Below are positions 15,210 to 22,917 of a stretch of 64,000 nucleotides of DNA, piece after piece. The first letter of the stretch is position 1. Each line of letters begins with the position of its first letter. The position numbers and the translations under genes were made by a program. A model generated the notes under the pieces. That model made no database searches. It saw nothing but the letters and a program-made list of their open reading frames with translations, and was not told the DNA's origin. The stretch is from Clostridia bacterium (GTDB lineage Bacteria > Bacillota > Clostridia > Oscillospirales > Acutalibacteraceae), in assembly GCA_900766585.1 (NCBI GenBank), contig CAAFVV010000050.1, positions 1 through 64,000 of the forward strand. Direction: 5' to 3'.

Positions 15210-15974
15210 ATGCCCTTGCTCTGCCGGTTGGATAAATTTCTCGTGTCGCAGGGCGTGTGCTCCCGCAGCGAGGCGGGACGGCTGTGCCGCCGCGGAGAGC
15301 TGACGGTGGACGGTGCTTCTGTACGCGACCCCGCGCAGAAGATCAATCCCGATACCGCCGCCGTGGCGCTGAACGGACGTCTGCTGACCTATAAGCGGCA
15401 GCTGTATGTGATGATGAACAAGCCCGCGGGGGTGCTTTCCGCCTCGCGGGATCCGCATACAAAGACGGTGATCGACCTTATGCCGCCCGCGCTCTCCCGG
15501 CGCGGGCTGTTTCCGGCGGGACGGCTGGACAAGGATACGACCGGCTTTGTCTGCATCACGGATGACGGCGACTTTGCCCATCGGATTCTGGCGCCGAAAA
15601 GCCATGTGCCGAAGCGCTATCAGGTGCGGCTTTCCGCGCCGCTTGCGCCGGAGCTTCCGGCGCGGTTTGCCGAAGGGCTGATCCTGCCGGACGAAACGGC
15701 GTGCGCTCCGTCAAAATTACTATTGCTTGAGGACGGTAAGCAGCCCCTGTGGGAGATCACGATCACCGAGGGAAAATACCATCAGATCAAGAGGATGTTT
15801 GGCGCTTTTCACTATAATGTCTGTGCATTGCATCGGGTCGCTATCGGCAAAATGTTGCTCGATCCGACACTGCCTCCCGGCGGGTGCCGCGAGCTGACAG
15901 CGGCGGAAACCGCGGCGATGCGTGAAAGCTATGATATTTTTTGTGAATGTTGTCTTTATGAAAACTTACCATGA
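15210..15974 (+). CDS. rRNA pseudouridine synthase, RsuA/RluB family
   Basis: The 254-residue protein has an S4 RNA-binding domain (CRLDKFLVSQGVCSRSEAGRL, then GELTVDG) and the pseudouridine synthase core with the catalytic aspartate in GRLDKDTTGF and the motif EGKYHQIKRMF. The short length and motif set fit RsuA, which modifies U516 of 16S rRNA, better than RluB, though the target cannot be proved here. The start is unclear: a run AAGGGGGGG touches the ATG at 15210, so translation may instead begin at the TTG at 15216, six bases from the run; either gives RLDKF at the N-terminus. The C-terminal tail after AAMRESYDIF is short and cysteine-containing. Confidence 0.88.
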   Translation: MPLLCRLDKFLVSQGVCSRSEAGRLCRRGELTVDGASVRDPAQKINPDTAAVALNGRLLTYKRQLYVMMNKPAGVLSASRDPHTKTVIDLMPPALSRRGLFPAGRLDKDTTGFVCITDDGDFAHRILAPKSHVPKRYQVRLSAPLAPELPARFAEGLILPDETACAPSKLLLLEDGKQPLWEITITEGKYHQIKRMFGAFHYNVCALHRVAIGKMLLDPTLPPGGCRELTAAETAAMRESYDIFCECCLYENLP

Positions 15975-16085
15975 TTTTTCTCAAAAGTTTGTGGATAAAA
16001 GGGATGGTTATTTTCGGCGAAATCTGTTATAGTATTAGCTGTACAGGAGCCGTATGTTATTTTCGCTATTTAGGAGGTTACACAC

Positions 16086-17228
16086 ATGGCAAGTCTCTCG
16101 CTCAAAGGAATCTATAAGAAATATCCCGGCGGCGTGACCGCTGTCTCCGATTTCAATCTGGAGATCAAGGATAAGGAATTCATCATCATGGTCGGTCCTT
16201 CCGGCTGCGGTAAATCCACGACCCTGCGTATGATCGCCGGCCTGGAGGAGATCTCCGACGGTGAGCTGTACATCGGCGACCGTCTGGTCAACGATGTGGC
16301 GCCGAAGGATCGCGATATCGCGATGGTGTTCCAAAACTACGCTTTGTATCCCCACATGACCGTGTTTGAGAACATGGCGTTCGGCCTGAAGCTGCGCAAG
16401 ACCCCGAAGGAGGAGATCAAGCGCCGCGTCGAAGAGGCCGCCCGCATTCTGGATATCGCCCACCTGCTCGACCGTAAGCCGAAGGCGCTGTCCGGCGGTC
16501 AGCGTCAGCGTGTTGCTCTGGGTCGTGCCATCGTCCGTGAGCCGAAGGTCTTCCTGCTCGACGAGCCGCTGTCCAACCTGGATGCTAAGCTGCGTGCCCA
16601 GATGCGCACCGAGCTGTCCAAGCTGCATAAGAAGCTGGGTACCACCTTTATTTATGTTACCCACGACCAGACCGAGGCTATGACGATGGGCGACCGCATC
16701 GTCGTCATGAAGGATGGCTTCATTCAGCAGGTGGATACCCCGCAGCATCTGTATGATCTGCCCTGCAACATGTTCGTCGCCGGCTTCATCGGCAGCCCGC
16801 AGATGAACTTTATCGAGAGCAAGCTGCTCAAGAAGGACGGCAAGTTCTTTGTCGAGTTCGGCTCTGAGGACACCAAGACCAAGCGCGGCGTCAAATATCA
16901 GATTCCGCTGCCCGACGAGAAGAACGCTAAGGGCGCGCTCGACGAGTATGTCGACAAAGAGGTCATCATGGGCATCCGTCCCGAGGATGTGCATGACGAG
17001 CCGCGTCTGCTCGAGGAGTTTGCGGACTGCAAGGTGAAGGCTGAGGTCGAAGTGACCGAGCTGATGGGTGCCGAGACGTTCCTGTTCGTCAACGTCGAGG
17101 GTCTCAACTTCACCGCCCGCGTAGAGCCGACCTCCACGGCGCGTCCCGGCGACACCATTGAGATGGCGCTGGAGAACACGAAGATCCACCTCTTCGACAA
17201 AGAGACCGAGCGCACGATCTGCAACTGA
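16086..17228 (+). CDS. Sugar ABC transporter ATPase, MsmX/UgpC type
   Basis: The 380-residue protein has Walker A GPSGCGKST (residues 37-45), Q-loop FQNYALYPHMTVFENM, signature LSGGQRQR, Walker B VFLLDEPLSNLDAKLR and the switch THDQTEAMT, followed by the MalK-type regulatory (TOBE/OB) domain with MGIRPEDVHDE and the usual ending IHLFDKETER. It energises carbohydrate import. No permease or binding protein is next to it, and it is flanked by its own TATAGT -10 box (16029-16034) and terminator, so it is probably a shared ATPase serving several sugar transporters, as MsmX does in Bacillus subtilis. It could feed the glycan hydrolases at 2.5-13.9 kb. AGGAGG precedes the ATG. Confidence 0.93.
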   Translation: MASLSLKGIYKKYPGGVTAVSDFNLEIKDKEFIIMVGPSGCGKSTTLRMIAGLEEISDGELYIGDRLVNDVAPKDRDIAMVFQNYALYPHMTVFENMAFGLKLRKTPKEEIKRRVEEAARILDIAHLLDRKPKALSGGQRQRVALGRAIVREPKVFLLDEPLSNLDAKLRAQMRTELSKLHKKLGTTFIYVTHDQTEAMTMGDRIVVMKDGFIQQVDTPQHLYDLPCNMFVAGFIGSPQMNFIESKLLKKDGKFFVEFGSEDTKTKRGVKYQIPLPDEKNAKGALDEYVDKEVIMGIRPEDVHDEPRLLEEFADCKVKAEVEVTELMGAETFLFVNVEGLNFTARVEPTSTARPGDTIEMALENTKIHLFDKETERTICN

Positions 17229-17253
17229 TCGCGCTGCCGCCATACGGAATCAG

Positions 17254-17287
17254 TCCCCCGAACACCCGCAGGTGTTCGGGGGATTTT
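17254..17287 (+). terminator. Terminator after the ABC ATPase gene
   Basis: A perfect 13-bp stem (TCCCCCGAACACC with its complement) around CGCA, followed by TTTTC. Confidence 0.88.
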
Positions 17288-17337
17288 CTGTGTGTGCGGG
17301 TTTTTTTAAAGTTGTGAAAAATTTGTCAGACAACCCC

Positions 17338-17366
17338 TTGCATTTTCAATGGAAAAGAGGTATACT
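17338..17366 (+). promoter_or_regulatory. Promoter of the oxaloacetate decarboxylase operon
   Basis: TTGCAT (17338-17343), 17 bp, TATACT (17361-17366), 82 bases before the oadG start. Confidence 0.7.
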
Positions 17367-17447
17367 GAACAGGATTAGTCTTTTGCCGGAAGAGCGGCTC
17401 CCGCTGCGCCTCCGGGGAATGCGATTTACCCGAAAGGAGGAAGATCT

Positions 17448-17753
17448 ATGCCTATGGTATGGACAAGGCTGGCTGCTGCGGCAGGAGAGAATATTTCCAC
17501 TGCGTTCGTAGTTCTGATGGGAATGGGAACGGTGTTTGTGGGACTGATCTGTATTATTCTGCTGTGCATGCTGGTGGGTGCCTTCTTCAAAGGCGCGAAA
17601 AAGCCTGCGGAAGCTCCGGCTGCCGCTCCGGCTCCCGTGTCGGAGGAGATCCCGCGCAAACAGGAAATGCTGGCAGCTGTTTCGGCAGCGCTGGCGGAGG
17701 AGCTCGGCACCGATGTTTCGGCGATCCGCATCCTCTCGTTTAAACGTCTGTGA
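17448..17753 (+). CDS. oadG: Oxaloacetate decarboxylase gamma-type subunit
   Basis: The 101-residue protein has one membrane helix (about residues 18-46, AFVVLMGMGTVFVGLICIILL) followed by an Ala/Pro linker and a soluble tail ending VSAIRILSFKRL, the layout of OadG-family sodium-pump decarboxylase gamma subunits. It anchors the carboxyltransferase and biotin carrier to the membrane beta subunit. AAAGGAGG lies just before the ATG. It leads a four-gene operon with the biotin carrier, oadB and oadA. Confidence 0.85.
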   Translation: MPMVWTRLAAAAGENISTAFVVLMGMGTVFVGLICIILLCMLVGAFFKGAKKPAEAPAAAPAPVSEEIPRKQEMLAAVSAALAEELGTDVSAIRILSFKRL

Positions 17754-17780
17754 ATTTATCGGAAGAAAGGATGAGTCCCT

Positions 17781-18149
17781 GTGAAAAAATACAAGGTTAA
17801 TGTCAACGGCACTGCTTATGAAATTACGCTTGAGGTCGTGGATGAGAAAGAGGTCGCTTCTGCACCCGCTGCACCCGCCCCTGCTGCGGCTCCCGCTGCG
17901 GCTTCTACTCCGGCTCCCGCTGCGGCTCCTGCCGGTGCCGAGACGGTGAAGAGCCCGATGCCCGGCACCATCCTCGCGGTGAATGTGACTGCGGGTCAGA
18001 GCGTCAAGAAGGGCGACGTGCTGGTCGTTCTCGAGGCGATGAAGATGGAGAACGAGATCCAGGCGGCGCGCGACGGCGTGGTCGCTTCGGTGGCTGTGAC
18101 AAAGGGCGCCACGGTCGAGACCGGCGCTGTGCTGGTCGTGCTGCAATAA
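17781..18149 (+). CDS. Biotin carboxyl carrier protein of the sodium-pump decarboxylase
   Basis: This 122-residue protein has an N-terminal segment (KKYKVNVNGTAYEITLEVV), a flexible Ala/Pro-rich hinge (about residues 27-55) and a biotinyl domain with the modified lysine in EAMKMEN. It carries the carboxyl group from the alpha subunit to the membrane decarboxylase. In many bacteria this domain is fused to the end of OadA; here it is a separate gene between oadG and oadB, as in methylmalonyl-CoA decarboxylases. The gene starts 27 bases after oadG. Confidence 0.92.
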   Translation: MKKYKVNVNGTAYEITLEVVDEKEVASAPAAPAPAAAPAAASTPAPAAAPAGAETVKSPMPGTILAVNVTAGQSVKKGDVLVVLEAMKMENEIQAARDGVVASVAVTKGATVETGAVLVVLQ

Positions 18150-18170
18150 GCGGCGCGCGGAGGACAAACA

Positions 18171-19370
18171 ATGGAAGCCATTCTGAATTTTTTGCAGCAG
18201 ACGGGCTTTTACCAGATGTTTTCCCGGTTTTCGGAGACATGGGGTAATCTGCTCATGATCGGCATTTCGCTGGTGCTGCTGTATCTGGCGATTGCCAAGA
18301 AGTTTGAGCCGCTGCTGCTCGTCGGCATTGCCTTCGGCATGCTGCTGACGAACCTGACGGCGTTTATCCCGGGCGCAGAGATGTACCACACCGAGCTGTG
18401 GCAGCAGTTCATGCTTGGCAAGGTGGGCTACGGGGAGATCCTGCACAGCGGCGGTCTTCTGGATATCCTGTATATCGGTGTCAAGACCTGCCTGTATCCC
18501 TGCCTGATCTTCATCGGCATCGGCGCGATGACCGATTTCGGCCCGCTGATCGCGAACCCCAAGAGCCTGCTGCTTGGCGCGGCGGCGCAGATCGGTATTT
18601 TCGTGACCTATGTCGTGTGCTGTGAGGCGCTCGGCTTCAATCCGCTTGAGGCGGCGTCCATCGGCATCATCGGCGGCGCGGACGGTCCGACTGCTATTTA
18701 TACCACGAGCCGCCTTGCCCCGCATCTGCTCGGGCCGATCGCCGTGGCGGCATACAGCTACATGGCGCTGGTTCCCGTGATTCAGCCGCCGATCATGCGG
18801 CTGCTGACCACCGAGAAAGAGCGGAAGATCGTAATGACGCCGCTGCGCACCCCGAGCCGCACCGAAAAGATCATTTTCCCGATCGTGGTGACGATCTTTG
18901 TGGCGCTACTGGTGCCGTCGGCGACGCCGCTGGTCGGCTGCCTGATGCTCGGCAACCTGTGGAAGGAGTCCGGCGTGGCGGAGCGCCTGCGTCTGACGGC
19001 GCAGAACGAGCTGATGAACATCGTGACGATCTTCCTCGGTATCTCGGTCGGCGCGACCGCAACGGCAGAGGCTTTCCTGAACCTGCAGACGCTGAAGATC
19101 CTGGTCGTCGGTGTGGTGGCATTCGGTCTCGGCACGGCGGGCGGCGTACTGCTTGCCAAGCTGATGAACCTGTTTGCCAAGGAAAAGGTCAATCCGCTGA
19201 TCGGCTCCGCCGGCGTGTCCGCCGTGCCGATGGCGGCGCGCGTGTCCCAGGCAGAAGGGCAGAAGGCCGATCCCGGCAACTTCCTGTTGATGCATGCCAT
19301 GGGTCCGAATGTGGCGGGCGTGATCGGTTCCGCCATTGCGGCGGGTGTGCTGATCGCCCTGTTCGGCTAA
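18171..19370 (+). CDS. oadB: Sodium-translocating decarboxylase beta subunit
   Basis: The 399-residue, multi-helix protein carries the family hallmark IGIIGGADGPTAIYTTSRLAP near residue 165, whose aspartate belongs to the sodium and carboxybiotin site, and later the conserved GVSAVPMAARVSQAEGQ and LLMHAMGPNVAGVIGSA segments. It decarboxylates carboxybiotin and exports sodium ions. It lies 21 bases behind the biotin carrier and 13 bases before oadA, inside the operon. By itself it could belong to an oxaloacetate, methylmalonyl-CoA or glutaconyl-CoA decarboxylase; the neighbouring carboxyltransferase decides for oxaloacetate. Confidence 0.93.
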   Translation: MEAILNFLQQTGFYQMFSRFSETWGNLLMIGISLVLLYLAIAKKFEPLLLVGIAFGMLLTNLTAFIPGAEMYHTELWQQFMLGKVGYGEILHSGGLLDILYIGVKTCLYPCLIFIGIGAMTDFGPLIANPKSLLLGAAAQIGIFVTYVVCCEALGFNPLEAASIGIIGGADGPTAIYTTSRLAPHLLGPIAVAAYSYMALVPVIQPPIMRLLTTEKERKIVMTPLRTPSRTEKIIFPIVVTIFVALLVPSATPLVGCLMLGNLWKESGVAERLRLTAQNELMNIVTIFLGISVGATATAEAFLNLQTLKILVVGVVAFGLGTAGGVLLAKLMNLFAKEKVNPLIGSAGVSAVPMAARVSQAEGQKADPGNFLLMHAMGPNVAGVIGSAIAAGVLIALFG

Positions 19371-19383
19371 GGAGGAATGACAC

Positions 19384-20817
19384 ATGGAGAAAAAGCCTCT
19401 GTATATTACCGATACTATCCTGCGGGACGCCCACCAGTCTCAGGCGGCGACCCGTATGCGCATCGAGGATATGCTGCCCGCCTGCGAACGGCTGGACAAC
19501 ATGGGCTACTGGTCGCTCGAATGCTGGGGCGGCGCCACGTTTGACGTGTGCATGCGCTTTCTGAACGAGGATCCGTGGGTGCGTCTGCGCCGTCTGCGTG
19601 AGGCGATGCCGAAAACGCGGCTGCAGATGCTGCTGCGCGGTCAGAACATCCTCGGCTATAAGCATTTTGCCGACGATGTGGTGGACGAATTCGTCCAGAA
19701 ATCCATCGAAAACGGCATCAACGTTATCCGCGTGTTCGATGCGCTCAACGACCCGCGCAATATGGCGCAGGCGATGAAGAGCATCCGCAAATACGGCGGT
19801 ATCTGCGAGGCGGCGATCAGCTATACGGTCAGCCCGGTGCACAGCGAGGATTACTTCGTCGAGCTCGCCAAAAAGCTCGAGGACATGGGCGCTGACACGA
19901 TCGCGATCAAGGACATGGCGAACCTGCTGCTGCCCTATGACGCATACAGCCTCGTGAAAAAGCTCAAGCAGCATTTAAAGCCCGAGACGCTCGTCCACCT
20001 GCATACTCACAATACGACCGGCACCGGCGATATGGTGAACCTGATGGCGGCGCAGGCGGGTGTGGATATCGTGGACTGCGCGCTGTCGCCGATGGCGAAC
20101 GGCACGTCCCAGCCCTCCACCGAGGCGTTGGTGGCGACGCTGCGCGGTACCGAGCGGGACACCGGCATGGATCTCAACAAGCTGGCGGACGTGGCGGCAC
20201 ATTTCCGCAAGGTCGCCGACCGCCTGAAGGCCGAGGGTATTCTCGACCCGAAGGTGCTCAACGTGGACACCAAGACGCTGATCTATCAGGTGCCCGGCGG
20301 CATGCTCTCCAACCTCCTGTCGCAGCTGAAGCAGGCGGGCGCGGAGGACAAATATTACGAGGCGCTGGCGGAAGTGCCGCGTGTCCGCAAGGATTTCGGC
20401 TATCCGCCCCTCGTGACCCCGACCAGCCAGATCGTCGGCACTCAGGCGGTGCTTAATGTGCTGTCCGGCGAGCGCTATAAGATGATTCCGAAGGAATCCA
20501 AAGCGCTGCTGCGTGGCGAATACGGTCAGGTGCCCGGCGAGGTCAACGAAGAGGTGCGCCGCAAGGCGATCGGCGACGACGAGGTCATCACCTGCCGCCC
20601 TGCCGACCGGATCCCGCCCGAGCTGCCGAAGTACCGCGAGGAGTGCAAGGATATCGCCCACTGCGAGGAGGACGTGCTCAGCTATGCTCTGTTCCCGCAG
20701 GTGGCGTCGAAATTCTTTGCCGCCCGCGACAAAAAGCCGGAGGCGGCTCCCGCGGCGGCTGCGCCGAAGCTGGATGCTGACGGCGCGCGCGTCCTCTATG
20801 TAGACGACCGCAGCTGA
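19384..20817 (+). CDS. oadA: Oxaloacetate decarboxylase carboxyltransferase (alpha) subunit
   Basis: The 477-residue protein is a pyruvate/oxaloacetate carboxyltransferase: TDTILRDAHQSQAATRM near the N-terminus, LRGQNILGYKHF, the catalytic-lysine region DTIAIKDMANLL, and metal ligands in HLHTHNTTGTG. It ends in an Ala-rich tail without the biotinyl domain, which is encoded separately by the second gene of the operon. It moves the carboxyl group of oxaloacetate to biotin, giving pyruvate. A use in fermentation of citrate or succinate-pathway intermediates, building a sodium gradient, is inferred from the family. GGAGGAATGACAC precedes the ATG. Confidence 0.92.
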   Translation: MEKKPLYITDTILRDAHQSQAATRMRIEDMLPACERLDNMGYWSLECWGGATFDVCMRFLNEDPWVRLRRLREAMPKTRLQMLLRGQNILGYKHFADDVVDEFVQKSIENGINVIRVFDALNDPRNMAQAMKSIRKYGGICEAAISYTVSPVHSEDYFVELAKKLEDMGADTIAIKDMANLLLPYDAYSLVKKLKQHLKPETLVHLHTHNTTGTGDMVNLMAAQAGVDIVDCALSPMANGTSQPSTEALVATLRGTERDTGMDLNKLADVAAHFRKVADRLKAEGILDPKVLNVDTKTLIYQVPGGMLSNLLSQLKQAGAEDKYYEALAEVPRVRKDFGYPPLVTPTSQIVGTQAVLNVLSGERYKMIPKESKALLRGEYGQVPGEVNEEVRRKAIGDDEVITCRPADRIPPELPKYREECKDIAHCEEDVLSYALFPQVASKFFAARDKKPEAAPAAAAPKLDADGARVLYVDDRS

Positions 20818-20840
20818 TCAGGGTTATCGGTCACTTTACG

Positions 20841-20874
20841 CCCCTGCGCGAACACTTTGCGCAGGGGCTTTTTC
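20841..20874 (+). terminator. Terminator of the oxaloacetate decarboxylase operon
   Basis: CCCCTGCGC (20841-20849) pairs with GCGCAGGGG (20859-20867), then CTTTTTC. Confidence 0.87.
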
Positions 20875-20916
20875 TGTCACTGATTCGGGTGGTTTTGCAG
20901 TTGACGGGATAGTGAC

Positions 20917-20945
20917 TTGACGAAACGGAAAAAATGGTGTACAAT
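20917..20945 (+). promoter_or_regulatory. Promoter of glmS
   Basis: TTGACG (20917-20922), 17 bp, TACAAT (20940-20945). The leader is only about 65 bases, too short to contain a glmS ribozyme. Confidence 0.72.
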
Positions 20946-21015
20946 AGATGGCACGATCCGACCGAATTTATAAAAGCGTCAAGAAATGGTGCTTTTTGTC
21001 GAAGGGAGACTGCCT

Positions 21016-22845
21016 ATGTGCGGAATTGTGGGCTATGTAGGAGCGCGCCCGGCGGCGCCGCTGCTGCTGGAGGGACTGGCAAAACTTGAATATCGCGGCT
21101 ATGATTCTGCCGGCATTGCGCTGGCGGGAGATCACTGCGTGGATGTGTATAAATATAAGGGACGCCTGAGCGTTTTGGCTGAGCGATTGAACGGCGGGGA
21201 GGGGCTGACGGCGACGACCGGCATCGGTCACACCCGCTGGGCGACCCATGGGCGGCCGAGCGACCGCAATTCTCATCCGCATTTGAGTGCCCACGGCGTC
21301 TTTGCCGTCGTACACAACGGCATTATCGAAAATTACGCCGTATTGAAGGCGGAGCTGCTTGCGCAGGGGGTGCCGTTTGTCTCAGAGACGGACACCGAGG
21401 TTATTGCCCAGCTTTTGGAGCAATATTACACCGGCGATTTTGCCGAGGCGGTCAAAAAGACCGTGGCGCGGCTTGAGGGATCCTATGCGCTCGGCATTCT
21501 CTGCCGCGAGGAGCCGGGTGTACTGTATGCGGTGCGCAATGCCAGCCCCCTGATTGTCGGACTTTGTGAGGACGGCAATTTCATTGCGTCGGACATTCCG
21601 GCGGTGCTGGCGCATACGCGGCGGGTGATCCAGCTGTCCGATCATGAGGTCGTGCGCCTGACAAGGGATGAGGTCACGATCACGGACGGCGACGGAAACC
21701 CGGTGGAAAAAGAGGTGCTGACCGTCAACTGGGACGTGGCGGCGGCGGAAAAGGGCGGCTATGCCCATTTCATGCTCAAGGAGATCATGGAGCAGCCGAC
21801 GGCGCTTTCGGCGACGTTATCGCCGCGGCTGGATGAGGCGGGCAACATTGTGCTCGACGGCATTACGCTGACGGCGGAGCAGATCCGGCAGATCAGCCGC
21901 ATCCATATTGTGGCGTGCGGCTCGGCGTATCACACCGGCGTTGTCGGCAAATATGTGATCGAGCGGCTCTGCCGGATCCCGGTGGAGGCGATTGTGGCAT
22001 CGGAATACCGCTACAGCCAGCCGATTGTCGATGAACACACGCTGGTCATCATCGTCAGCCAGTCGGGCGAGACCGCCGACACGCTGGCGGCGCTGCGCGA
22101 GGCCAAGCGCCGCGGTGCGCGGGTGCTGTCCATCGTCAACGTCGTGGGCAGCAGCATTGCCGCGGAGAGCGACGACGTGCTGTACACCTGGGCAGGACCG
22201 GAGATTTCGGTCGCCACGACAAAGGCGTATTCGACCCAGCTGATCCTTCTGTATATGCTGGCGTTTTACATGGCGCACAAGCTTGGGATCCTAGACGATG
22301 CGGCGCTGCATGACTACACGCGGAAGCTGCGCGAGCTGCCGAAGCTCGTGGAGGAGGTATTAAAGCAAGCCCCCGCCATCGCCGCGCTGGCGCAGCGGTA
22401 CGCCTATCTCGAGCATGCCTATTTCATCGGGCGCAATCTGGACTACGCCGTCTGCCTTGAGGCATCGCTCAAGCTGAAGGAGATCAGCTATATCCATTCC
22501 GAGGCGTATGCGGCGGGCGAGCTGAAGCACGGCACAATCTCACTGATCGAGGAGGGCACGTTTGTGATCGCACTCGCCTGCTGCCGCGATCTTGTGGATA
22601 AGACGATGTCCAATGTCAAGGAGGTCAAGGCGCGCGGCGCGGAGGTACTGATGCTGACGACCGACGAGGTGACGCATGTGCTGCCCGAGATCGACCATGT
22701 GCTGACCGTTCCGCGCGTGGACGATCTGCTCATGCCGACGCTCGAGGTTGTGCCGATGCAGCTGTTGGGCTACTATATCGCCCTCGCCCGCAAATGCGAC
22801 ATCGACAAGCCCCGCAACCTGGCGAAAAGTGTCACAGTGGAGTAA
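21016..22845 (+). CDS. glmS: Glutamine-fructose-6-phosphate aminotransferase
   Basis: The 609-residue protein begins MCGIVGYVG with the nucleophilic Cys after the initiator Met, and has the glutaminase motifs LEYRGYDSAG and GHTRWATHGRPS, followed by two SIS domains (ACGSAYHTG, SQSGETADT) and the C-terminal PRNLAKSVTVE. It makes glucosamine 6-phosphate for cell wall synthesis. The ATG at 21016 follows GAAGGGAG; an upstream in-frame ATG at 20986 would hide the catalytic Cys and is rejected. The usual glmS ribozyme of Gram-positive bacteria is absent from the short leader. Confidence 0.97.
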   Translation: MCGIVGYVGARPAAPLLLEGLAKLEYRGYDSAGIALAGDHCVDVYKYKGRLSVLAERLNGGEGLTATTGIGHTRWATHGRPSDRNSHPHLSAHGVFAVVHNGIIENYAVLKAELLAQGVPFVSETDTEVIAQLLEQYYTGDFAEAVKKTVARLEGSYALGILCREEPGVLYAVRNASPLIVGLCEDGNFIASDIPAVLAHTRRVIQLSDHEVVRLTRDEVTITDGDGNPVEKEVLTVNWDVAAAEKGGYAHFMLKEIMEQPTALSATLSPRLDEAGNIVLDGITLTAEQIRQISRIHIVACGSAYHTGVVGKYVIERLCRIPVEAIVASEYRYSQPIVDEHTLVIIVSQSGETADTLAALREAKRRGARVLSIVNVVGSSIAAESDDVLYTWAGPEISVATTKAYSTQLILLYMLAFYMAHKLGILDDAALHDYTRKLRELPKLVEEVLKQAPAIAALAQRYAYLEHAYFIGRNLDYAVCLEASLKLKEISYIHSEAYAAGELKHGTISLIEEGTFVIALACCRDLVDKTMSNVKEVKARGAEVLMLTTDEVTHVLPEIDHVLTVPRVDDLLMPTLEVVPMQLLGYYIALARKCDIDKPRNLAKSVTVE

Positions 22846-22867
22846 AAACCGTCGAAAATCAGTAAAT

Positions 22868-22908
22868 CCCCTGTCAAACCGGTGCTTCCGGTTTGACAGG
22901 GGATTTTT
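22868..22908 (+). terminator. Terminator between glmS and mutS2
   Basis: A perfect 15-bp stem (22868-22882 with 22888-22902) followed by ATTTTT on the plus strand. It also lies between the convergent gene ends, ten bases before mutS2. Confidence 0.9.
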
Positions 22909-22917
22909 CCTATGCCG

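Noticed and set aside
20880..21015. glmS ribozyme
   Set aside because: The predicted promoter leaves too little sequence and no matching core was seen.
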